DNA from: Nitrosomonas sp. UBA6494
Lineage (GTDB): Bacteria > Pseudomonadota > Gammaproteobacteria > Burkholderiales > Nitrosomonadaceae
Length of the DNA: 40,376 bases
NCBI GenBank assembly: GCA_002435335.1
Contig: DJMI01000003.1
Coordinates: 1 to 40,376 of the forward strand
Direction of reading: 5' to 3'
In this document: piece after piece, positions 28,597 through 35,380 of the stretch
Layout: the number at the start of each line of letters is the position of its first letter
Position numbering within the stretch: position 1 is the first letter of the stretch
The notes under the pieces: generated by a model
What the model was told of the DNA's origin: nothing
Database searches by the model: none
The model's input: only the letters and a program-made list of their open reading frames with translations
Translations under genes and position numbers: made by a program

Positions 28597-29371
28597 GATT
28601 CACCTCCCCCTTTAACCGGAACAAATTAAAGAAATTGTGCGTGGTAGCGACACCGATTTCCTCCAATGCAACCGAACGCAGTCTTGCAATCTCTTCCGCC
28701 ACATGGCGCACGAACGCCGGTTGGTTTTGTTTGCCGCGAAACGGTACTGGCGCCAAATAAGGAGAATCGGTTTCGATCAACATTCGATCTAACGGAATCT
28801 GTCTTGCAACTTCCTTCAGCGTAACCGCATTCTTAAACGTTACAATACCGGAAAAAGAAATGTAGAAATTCATAGCCATTGCTTGCTGCGCCACTTCCCA
28901 GCTTTCAGTAAAACAATGCATCACCCCACCTACTTGTTCGGCACCTTCTTCACGCATGATACGCAGGGTATCTTCAGCAGCAGAGCGTGTATGAATGACA
29001 AGTGGTTTGTTTACAGCTATTGCAGCACGAATATGCTGCCGAAAGCGTTCACGTTGCCACTCCAAATCACCTTGCAAGCGAAAATAATCGAGACCGGTTT
29101 CACCGATAGCGATGACTTTTTCATGGCCGGCCAATGCCGCAAGCTGCGCAGCGGTTGGTTCAATCTCATCCTCGTAATCGGGATGCACACCCACTGAGGC
29201 AAATAAATTGTTGTGTGCTTCTGCCAAAGCACGCACACGTGGAAAATCAGGCAAATTGACGCTGACGCAGAGCGCGTGCGTTACTTGGTTGTCACGCATA
29301 TTCTGCAGCAAATGATCCAATTCATTAGCTAAATCCGGAAAATCGAGATGACAGTGAGAATCAATAAACAT
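28589..29371 (-). CDS. TatD-family metal-dependent hydrolase (YcfH type)
   Basis: This 260-residue TIM-barrel hydrolase of the TatD DNase family has metal ligands at DSHCHLDF (4-11), Glu in IGETGLDYF, His in LVIHTRSA, His in GGVMHCFTES and Asp in LIETDSPYLAP. Family members act as 3'-5' exonucleases or as D-aminoacyl-tRNA-type deacylases, and the exact substrate here is not known. I start at ATG 29371; a TTG two codons earlier is also in frame. It lies between queD and the ankyrin gene. Confidence 0.92.
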   Translation of the reverse strand: MFIDSHCHLDFPDLANELDHLLQNMRDNQVTHALCVSVNLPDFPRVRALAEAHNNLFASVGVHPDYEDEIEPTAAQLAALAGHEKVIAIGETGLDYFRLQGDLEWQRERFRQHIRAAIAVNKPLVIHTRSAAEDTLRIMREEGAEQVGGVMHCFTESWEVAQQAMAMNFYISFSGIVTFKNAVTLKEVARQIPLDRMLIETDSPYLAPVPFRGKQNQPAFVRHVAEEIARLRSVALEEIGVATTHNFFNLFRLKGEVNRA

Positions 29372-29384
29372 AATCAATCAATTA

Positions 29385-29834
29385 CTAGCGTTTTCCACGA
29401 TAGGCATCCGCCCAACAATTTGGTGTTTCAAACAATCGCACATGCTCCAATCGCAATTGATTGCCATAAAAATCCTGATAAGCCGCATCCAGCCGATCAA
29501 ATGCGAGCAACGCCAAGTTTTCCGCAGTCGGCTGAACATCCAATACGACGGTTTTATGATCTTCGATCGATTGCAGAAACTGCAACACTTTAGTATCTCC
29601 CGCATAAACCAAAAAAGCGTGATCCCATTGATCTACCAATGCTGCCATCGCTATCCTTTTTACTTCAGAAAAATCCATTACCATACCTTGCTGCGCCACA
29701 CCTTCATCGGCGATAATATTGCCTGATAATGTTATTTCAATACAATAGCGGTGACCGTGTAAATGACGGCACTGACTCGTGTGCGTCGAAATGCGATGAC
29801 CCGCATCAAATTCCAGCCTGCGCGTAATGAACAT
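29385..29834 (-). CDS. queD: 6-carboxy-tetrahydropterin synthase QueD
   Basis: This is a 149-residue T-fold enzyme of the 6-pyruvoyl-tetrahydropterin synthase family. It makes 6-carboxy-5,6,7,8-tetrahydropterin, the second step to queuosine. The zinc ligands are His13 (DAGHR) and His26 and His28 (HLHGH). The catalytic Cys22 is in SQCRHLHGH, and WDHAFL and PTAENLA supply the remaining active-site residues. The ATG at 29834 is chosen because MFITRRLEFDAGHR is a typical N-terminus; a GTG six codons upstream is possible. It heads the minus-strand run and is divergent from the radical SAM gene, with about 40 bp between starts. Confidence 0.92.
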   Translation of the reverse strand: MFITRRLEFDAGHRISTHTSQCRHLHGHRYCIEITLSGNIIADEGVAQQGMVMDFSEVKRIAMAALVDQWDHAFLVYAGDTKVLQFLQSIEDHKTVVLDVQPTAENLALLAFDRLDAAYQDFYGNQLRLEHVRLFETPNCWADAYRGKR

Positions 29835-29876
29835 GCGAACAAATAAAGACACTCAATTAAAAACAGGATTGTAGCA

Positions 29877-30737
29877 TTGCAAGGACCATCCAGCCTATTG
29901 AACACCACAGACCATAGCCGTGACAGCGCCGGATTCACCTATGTTTATCCGGTTGTGTCGCGCAGAGCTGGCGGCGTATCCATCGGCATTAATTTGAATC
30001 CTAACAATGCTTGCAATTGGCGTTGCATTTATTGCCAGGTACCGGATCTTAAACGTGGCACCGCACCTACCATCGATCTGCGACAATTGGAAGCCGAATT
30101 ACGCCAAATGCTGCATCAGATCGTCAACGGCGATTATATGCAACGATATGTTCCCAAAAAGGCAAGGGTGCTGCACGACATTGCATTATCCGGCAATGGC
30201 GAACCGACCAGTGCGCAGGAATTTGCACAAGTCATAGCATTGATTGATCTGATAAAACGCGAATTCAATCTTCCTTCTCAGCTAAAAACGGTACTCATCA
30301 CCAACGGCAGCTTGATACATCGTTCCAATGTTCAAACGGGGTTAACGCAAATGGCGTCAATGAACGGGGAAGTATGGTTTAAATTTGACCGAGCTCTGCC
30401 ACAAGAAAGATTGCTGATCAACAACACGCGCATCAGTCTAAAAAAAATTTACACGCATATCCTAATTGCCGCATCGCTTTGCCCAACTTGGTTGCAAACC
30501 TGCTTTTTCAATTTGGATGGATTACCGCCCACAGATGTGGAAACTGTGGCTTACTTAAATTTTTTGCAACAATTGGTCGCCGATAACGTCCCGATCAAAG
30601 GCGTGATGTTATACAGCATTGCCCGCCCTTCGTTACAACCCGAAGCAGCACGCTTATCACCCATCGACGAAAGCTGGCTGCTGAAATACCGAGAAAAAAT
30701 CGAAAAACTTAACCTTCCGGTAAAACTCAGTTTCTGA
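29877..30737 (+). CDS. Radical SAM protein of unknown function
   Basis: This is a 286-residue iron-sulfur enzyme. The [4Fe-4S] motif is Cys46-x3-Cys50-x2-Cys53 (NACNWRCIYCQV), and SGNGEPT (105-111) is the SAM-binding equivalent of the GGEP motif. The overall layout recalls COG0731-type proteins (relatives of the wyosine enzyme TYW1/Taw1) and not the standard QueE layout. The start appears to be TTG at 29877, with an acceptable AGGAT site about 8 nt upstream; no ATG fits. It is divergent from queD with a gap of about 40 bp, so both could share a control region. The substrate is not recognisable. Confidence 0.85.
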   Translation: MQGPSSLLNTTDHSRDSAGFTYVYPVVSRRAGGVSIGINLNPNNACNWRCIYCQVPDLKRGTAPTIDLRQLEAELRQMLHQIVNGDYMQRYVPKKARVLHDIALSGNGEPTSAQEFAQVIALIDLIKREFNLPSQLKTVLITNGSLIHRSNVQTGLTQMASMNGEVWFKFDRALPQERLLINNTRISLKKIYTHILIAASLCPTWLQTCFFNLDGLPPTDVETVAYLNFLQQLVADNVPIKGVMLYSIARPSLQPEAARLSPIDESWLLKYREKIEKLNLPVKLSF

Positions 30738-30772
30738 TTATGTGCGTTCGATTGGCAAGACAGCGACCACAA

Positions 30773-30791
30773 GTTGTTACAAAATAACAAC
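30773..30791. promoter_or_regulatory. Perfect 7-5-7 inverted repeat upstream of the barrel gene
   Basis: GTTGTTA (30773-30779) and TAACAAC (30785-30791) form a perfect inverted repeat around CAAAA. On the plus strand it is followed by an A-rich stretch, not a T-run, so it is not a terminator for the radical SAM gene. It sits 13 bp before the FNR-type box and looks like a dimeric regulator operator. The regulator is unknown. Confidence 0.4.
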
Positions 30792-30804
30792 AAAATAAAA
30801 TTTC

Positions 30805-30818
30805 TTGATATTGATCAA
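30805..30818 (+). promoter_or_regulatory. FNR-type box
   Basis: TTGAT-ATTG-ATCAA matches the FNR/ANR consensus TTGATnnnnATCAA in every defined position. Its centre (30811.5) is 41.5 bp from the start predicted by the downstream TATAAA (30841-30846, start about 30853). That is the classic class II activator position. The controlled gene is the alginate-export-type barrel that begins at 31033. Confidence 0.65.
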
Positions 30819-30840
30819 TACGATTCGAAAGTTTTTTCGA

Positions 30841-30853
30841 TATAAATAAAAAT
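30841..30853 (+). promoter_or_regulatory. Putative FNR-dependent -10 element and start site
   Basis: TATAAA at 30841-30846 lies where the -10 hexamer of an FNR class II promoter should be, with no recognisable -35 hexamer, as expected for an activator-dependent promoter. The leader would be about 180 nt. The spacer holds a small inverted repeat, TCGAAA (30824-30829) and TTTCGA (30834-30839). Confidence 0.45.
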
Positions 30854-30934
30854 TAGGGCTGAAAAATTAGACTATTAATCGAGTAAAGCCAAGATAACAT
30901 CGTTAAAGCAGCTTTTATTTAATCGATTATCGCT

Positions 30935-30940
30935 TATAAT
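30935..30940 (+). promoter_or_regulatory. Second putative -10 element for the barrel gene
   Basis: A perfect TATAAT lies 92 bp before the ATG, inside the leader of the upstream promoter. No good -35 hexamer is found at 16-18 bp, so it may be weak or need another factor. The 295-bp stretch 30738-31032 contains no gene, only these regulatory-looking elements. Confidence 0.3.
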
Positions 30941-31032
30941 ACAGCCCCATATTTTCAGTAAAACAACGTGATAGCAACCCTCACATTCATTTCTCAATCG
31001 CAACGTACTAACCTATTAACAGGAGTTTCGGA

Positions 31033-32751
31033 ATGATTTCACCGCGCTTTTTTTCTAGTTCAGTCAGGCATCGCGCTGAATTAAAAGTGCATCAGTTAAA
31101 GAATATAACGCTTAAGCTAATGCAAATTAGTATTTGCAGTATCGGTATGATGAGCCTTGCACTTCATGCACAAGGAACGAGTTCACCGAATGCCGAAACA
31201 AGCGCTACCCCACCGGCGGCACCCGCTACTGCTTCTGCTTCTGCTCCCGCCGCCGCACCAACTGCAGGCAGCGCTGATGGCTTCGACAAATCCAAGGTTC
31301 CACCGGTTACACCGATGCCGAGACCTGGCTTGTTTATGTTACCGCCAACAGGTCCAGGGCATTTCTCTTTTTGGGATTTAATCACCAACAATAAGCGCGA
31401 GAAACCGCCTGTTGCACCATACGTTCCATTTGGATTAATGCCGACCTCGGCTTTCGATGTTGATTTTCGTTATTTGGATACTGCGGGGCACGAAAAGGAT
31501 TTTTTCGATCCGGTTAAGCGAATTCATTTAGGCAGTGATTGGTTGCTATCGTTTGGCGGTAGTTTCTGGTATCGCTATACGCACGAAACCGATAGTCGCT
31601 TAAATTCAGCCGATATTAACAACGATTTCCATATGCTGCGCACCCGAATTCATGCAGATTTATGGTATCGCGACAAAGTACGCCTGTTTGCTGAATTTTT
31701 GGATGCGCGCGCTTTCGGTTCTGAACTGCCGCCGCTGGTTACCGACAGAAATCATGCCGATTTACTCAATTTATTTACCGATATCAAACTCGCCAATGTC
31801 AATAACGGACCCGTTTATATCCGTGTCGGTCGACAAGAGTTATTGTATGGTTCGCAAAGACTGATCTCCACATTGGACTGGGTTAATACGCGTAGAACCT
31901 TCCAGGGTGTTAAGGCTTTCTGGCGTACGCCTGAATGGGATTTAGATGCATTCTGGGTTCGTCCGATGATTATCGAAAAAGGCAATGTCGATAACTGGGA
32001 TACGCAGCAGAATTTCTTCGGTTTATGGGCTACCAACAAACCCAAGCCCGGTCATTTGATCGATTTATACTTCTTAAGTCTTGAAAATGAACGTAATCTT
32101 ACCGCTGCGGTATTAAAACAAGGTGGTTTCCTGCAAGTTGATTCGCATACGCATACCATCGGCGGTCGTTTGGCGGGCAATTTCGATAATTTCCTCTACG
32201 AAATCGAAGGAATGTATCAATTCGGTCGCCGCCAAGGACGTGATGTTTCTGCTTTTGCAGCCGCAACGGGTCTGGGTTATCGTTTGCCGCTGCCGATGAA
32301 TCCTCAAGGCTGGATTCGCTATGATTTCGCTTCTGGCGACAACGGACAAGGCGGCAACAACAACACCTTCAATCAATTATTCCCATTCGGTCATTACTAT
32401 ATGGGTTTTCTCGACCGCATTGGACGCCAAAACATTCATGACATCAATGCGCAATTCACTATGCATCCGATGCATTGGATTACCTTTATTACGCAGTACC
32501 ATCGCTTTTACTTAGCGAACGACCGCGATTATCTCTACAATGCAGCTGGTTTTGCCACTTATCGTGATCCTACCGGAGCATCCGGCAGTCATGTGGGAGA
32601 CGAACTTGATTTTCGTTTGAACTTACACCTCAAGCGTCATCATGACGTACTATTGGGATACTCAAAACTCTGGGCGGGTGATTATCTACAACGACAAGCA
32701 CCTGGTGTAAATCCTGATCTGTTCTACATTCAATACAATTTCCGCTTCTAA
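31033..32751 (+). CDS. Alginate-export-family outer-membrane beta-barrel protein
   Basis: This 572-residue exported protein has a long N-region and hydrophobic core ending in SLALHAQ, with cleavage expected near residue 46. A Pro/Ala/Ser-rich linker follows (about 50-82). The rest, from about 145, alternates aromatic and polar strands typical of the AlgE-like Alginate_exp barrel, including YIRVGRQELLYGSQRLIST (about 266-284) and the terminal ...YIQYNFRF ending in Phe, the outer-membrane assembly signal. An AGGAG site at 31021-31025 supports the first ATG; Met30 would give a more ordinary signal peptide. No polysaccharide synthesis genes are nearby, so the exported substrate is unknown and a general porin role is possible. 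Confidence 0.82.
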   Translation: MISPRFFSSSVRHRAELKVHQLKNITLKLMQISICSIGMMSLALHAQGTSSPNAETSATPPAAPATASASAPAAAPTAGSADGFDKSKVPPVTPMPRPGLFMLPPTGPGHFSFWDLITNNKREKPPVAPYVPFGLMPTSAFDVDFRYLDTAGHEKDFFDPVKRIHLGSDWLLSFGGSFWYRYTHETDSRLNSADINNDFHMLRTRIHADLWYRDKVRLFAEFLDARAFGSELPPLVTDRNHADLLNLFTDIKLANVNNGPVYIRVGRQELLYGSQRLISTLDWVNTRRTFQGVKAFWRTPEWDLDAFWVRPMIIEKGNVDNWDTQQNFFGLWATNKPKPGHLIDLYFLSLENERNLTAAVLKQGGFLQVDSHTHTIGGRLAGNFDNFLYEIEGMYQFGRRQGRDVSAFAAATGLGYRLPLPMNPQGWIRYDFASGDNGQGGNNNTFNQLFPFGHYYMGFLDRIGRQNIHDINAQFTMHPMHWITFITQYHRFYLANDRDYLYNAAGFATYRDPTGASGSHVGDELDFRLNLHLKRHHDVLLGYSKLWAGDYLQRQAPGVNPDLFYIQYNFRF

Positions 32752-32763
32752 GCGGCGTAACCA

Positions 32764-32793
32764 GAAACACTCCATAGCATGATGGAGTGTTTC
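32764..32793 (+). terminator. Terminator-like hairpin after the barrel gene
   Basis: GAAACACTCCAT (32764-32775) and ATGGAGTGTTTC (32782-32793) form a perfect 12-bp stem with a 6-nt loop, starting 13 bp past the stop. The T-rich tail is weak, so it may act as a 3' stabiliser as well as a terminator. Confidence 0.65.
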
Positions 32794-32819
32794 ATTACCC
32801 TGTTTAAATTTCCTTTTTA

Positions 32820-33239
32820 ATGAACGAGCAAGCCAGTTTACTGACTCTGTTTACCAGCAGCTTTCTTGCAGCCACGTTATTACCGGGAGGTTCTGAAGCG
32901 GTATTAGTGGGAGTATTACTGGCATACCCTGATCTTCATTGGCAAGCACTTGTACTGGCAACGATTGGCAACACTTTGGGCGGTATGAGCTCCTACCTGA
33001 TCGGGCGCTTCTTACCCGACGAGCAAGCGCTACATAAACGGCTAGGAAATCATGCACAGAAACTTGATTGGGTGCGTAGGCATGGCTCTCCGATTTTGTT
33101 GCTATCCTGGACGCCGTTGATCGGCGATATTTTATGCGTCGCCGCTGGGTGGCTGCGAACCAATTGGTTTTGGGCTTTATTTTTCATCGCCACCGGCAAG
33201 TTTGCACGTTACTGGCTGATTGCCAGTGCCTTTAATTAA
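32820..33239 (+). CDS. YqaA-like small membrane protein (DedA/SNARE-associated superfamily)
   Basis: This is a 139-residue inner-membrane protein with about four hydrophobic segments. The conserved pieces ATLLPGGSEAVLVG (18-31), NTLGGMSSYLIGRF (51-64) and the re-entrant-like SWTPLIGDILCVAAGWLR (96-113) match the YqaA branch of the DedA superfamily, which is linked to lipid transport or membrane homeostasis. The start ATG has no clear ribosome-binding site. It follows the barrel gene after the hairpin and may be a separate unit. Confidence 0.8.
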   Translation: MNEQASLLTLFTSSFLAATLLPGGSEAVLVGVLLAYPDLHWQALVLATIGNTLGGMSSYLIGRFLPDEQALHKRLGNHAQKLDWVRRHGSPILLLSWTPLIGDILCVAAGWLRTNWFWALFFIATGKFARYWLIASAFN

Positions 33240-33332
33240 TTTTTCTGATCACTGCCGCGGTAATTTTTTGTGAAATCGACAAAAATGTTCCGTACTTCAT
33301 GAATATTTGTTAAAATATCGCAAATAATTTAG

Positions 33333-33355
33333 ATGGGCTTTTCAGCCCATTTTTT
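33333..33355 (+). terminator. Terminator-like hairpin in the rimP leader (possible attenuator)
   Basis: ATGGGCT (33333-33339), loop TTTC, AGCCCAT (33344-33350) and then a run of six T to 33355 form a textbook intrinsic terminator. It ends only 15 nt before the rimP ATG, leaving no room for a promoter downstream of it. A TAAAAT hexamer at 33311-33316 could start transcription near 33322, putting the hairpin at the very 5' end of the rimP-nusA-infB message. It may end yqaA transcription, attenuate the operon, or both. Confidence 0.6.
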
Positions 33356-33370
33356 ATTTGTGGCGGAGCT

Positions 33371-33799
33371 ATGATATTCGAAGAATTATTGGAATCAACT
33401 TTACATGGATTGGGTTATGAGTTGATTGAAATTGAAAAAACAGCGCACAATAAATTAATTAGAATATTCGTGGACAAGGAAGGCGGTATTACTATCGATG
33501 ATTGCGTAACGATCAGCAATCACCTAAATCGATTGTTTGCGGCTGAAAATATTGATTACGGACGACTCGAAGTTTCGTCGCCGGGACTGGATCGCCCCTT
33601 ACGTAAAGAATCTGATTTTATCCGCTTTAAGGGAGAAACGATTAAATTGAAATTAAGAATTCCATTCCAAGGCCAAAGAAATTTTGTCGGTGTTTTACAA
33701 GATGTTAACAACGGCATAATAAAACTGGATATTGCAGGAAAAACACTAGACCTTGAATTGAGTAATCTTGGAAAAGCTCGTTTGGTTCCTAAATTATAA
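33371..33799 (+). CDS. rimP: Ribosome maturation factor RimP
   Basis: RimP assists 30S assembly. The 142-residue product has the N-terminal alpha/beta domain with the signature [12 protein letters not shown] (about 73-84) and a C-terminal SH3-like barrel (about 90-140). It is the first gene of the conserved rimP-nusA-infB-rbfA-truB operon. A GGAG site is present but unusually close to the ATG. Confidence 0.96.
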   Translation: MIFEELLESTLHGLGYELIEIEKTAHNKLIRIFVDKEGGITIDDCVTISNHLNRLFAAENIDYGRLEVSSPGLDRPLRKESDFIRFKGETIKLKLRIPFQGQRNFVGVLQDVNNGIIKLDIAGKTLDLELSNLGKARLVPKL

Positions 33800-33827
33800 G
33801 CACTTAAGATAAGCTGACCGGAGGATT

Positions 33828-35300
33828 ATGAGCCGCGAAATTTTACTATTGGTTGATGCATTGGCGCGAGAAAAAGCTGTAGAAAAAGAAATTGTATTTA
33901 CAGCGTTGGAACTCGCTTTGGCTTCTGCTACCAAGAAACGATTTCAAGAAGATATCGAAGCGCGTGTATCAATCGATAGAGTAACTGGAGATTATGAATC
34001 CTTTCGTCGCTGGTTGGTCGTTGAGGATAGCAACGTAGAACAACCTGATCGGCAAATAGCCTTAAGCGATGCATTGAAGATCGATGCGAATTTACAACTC
34101 GGAAGCTATCTTGAGAAACCGCTTGAGCCGATTGAATTTGGGCGTATTGGCGCACAAGCGGCAAAACAGGTTATTTTCCAAAAAATACGTGATGCAGAAC
34201 GCGAACAAACGCTTAACGATTTTCTTGAACGAGAAGAATTTTTAATTACCGGTACCGTCAAACGACTTGAGCGCGGTAATGCCATCATTGAATCAGGAAA
34301 AATTGAAGCGGAACTGCCTCGCGATCAAATGATACCCAAAGAGAATTTACGCGTAGGTGATCGTGTTCGCGCATATTTACACAAAGTGGATCGCACGGCA
34401 CGCGGTCCACAACTAAAACTGTCACGTATTTCGTCAGAATTTTTGATCAAACTTTTTGAATTGGAAGTTCCCGAAATAGAAGAAGGCTTGCTGGAAATTA
34501 AAGCAGCCGCGCGCGACCCCGGATTGCGTGCCAAAATCGCAGTTAAATCCAACGACCAGCGTGTAGATCCGATCGGTACTTGCGTAGGTATGCGTGGATC
34601 CAGAGTCCAAGCAGTGATTAGCGAACTTGCTGGAGAGCGTGTCGATATTGTTCTATGGTCTGATGATCCAGCAACGTTTATAATCAATGCATTAGCACCG
34701 GCAGAGATCAGCAGTATTATGGTTGACGAAGAAAAACACAGCATGGATATTGTAGTCGATGATGAAAATCTGGCTCAAGCCATAGGTCGTAACGGTCAAA
34801 ATGTTCGATTGGCGTCCGAACTAACCGGATGGGAGCTTAATATTATGACCGTTGAAGAATCCAAGGCTAAGCATGAGCAAGAAACCTCACAAATCTGCCA
34901 ATTATTTATGCAAAAATTGGATGTTGATGAAGAAATTGCCGAAATTTTGGTACAAGAAGGTTTTGTAACTTTAGAAGAAGTCGCATACGTCCCATTGAAC
35001 GAAATGCTGGAAATTGAATCATTGGACGAAGAAACGATCAATGAAATACGTAATCGCGCGCGGAATGCACTCTTAACCGATGCCATTGCCAAAGAAGAAA
35101 AAGTTGAGCATGTCGCTGAAGATTTGCTATCGATGGAAGGTATGGACATCGATATTGTTCGGGAATTGGCAGCCAGAGGAATCAATACTCAAGCAGATTT
35201 GGCGGATTTAGCCGCAGATGATTTGGTTGAAATGACAGGTATCGATATCGAGCGTGCAAACAAACTCATCATCAAAGCACGCGAACCATGGTTCAATTGA
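33828..35300 (+). CDS. nusA: Transcription termination/antitermination factor NusA
   Basis: This RNA polymerase-binding factor is 490 residues long. Domains in order are the N-terminal RNAP-binding domain (about 1-130), S1 (about 135-200), KH1 and KH2 (about 205-345, with the [16 protein letters not shown] motif of KH2), and two acidic C-terminal helix-hairpin repeats (about 360-490) as in E. coli NusA. A GGAGG site precedes the ATG. It lies 28 bp after rimP. Confidence 0.97.
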   Translation: MSREILLLVDALAREKAVEKEIVFTALELALASATKKRFQEDIEARVSIDRVTGDYESFRRWLVVEDSNVEQPDRQIALSDALKIDANLQLGSYLEKPLEPIEFGRIGAQAAKQVIFQKIRDAEREQTLNDFLEREEFLITGTVKRLERGNAIIESGKIEAELPRDQMIPKENLRVGDRVRAYLHKVDRTARGPQLKLSRISSEFLIKLFELEVPEIEEGLLEIKAAARDPGLRAKIAVKSNDQRVDPIGTCVGMRGSRVQAVISELAGERVDIVLWSDDPATFIINALAPAEISSIMVDEEKHSMDIVVDDENLAQAIGRNGQNVRLASELTGWELNIMTVEESKAKHEQETSQICQLFMQKLDVDEEIAEILVQEGFVTLEEVAYVPLNEMLEIESLDEETINEIRNRARNALLTDAIAKEEKVEHVAEDLLSMEGMDIDIVRELAARGINTQADLADLAADDLVEMTGIDIERANKLIIKAREPWFN

Positions 35301-35380
35301 TTTGATCTGATGCGATAAAATAATTGTATGATTTAATGTGTTAAAGCTTCTCTGTAGTTTTGAATGTTGAAGGGTTATCG

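Noticed and set aside
34325..35185. Serine-rich minus-strand frames opposite nusA
   Set aside because: These are mirror frames produced by the codon bias of nusA, with no ribosome-binding site or recognisable domain.
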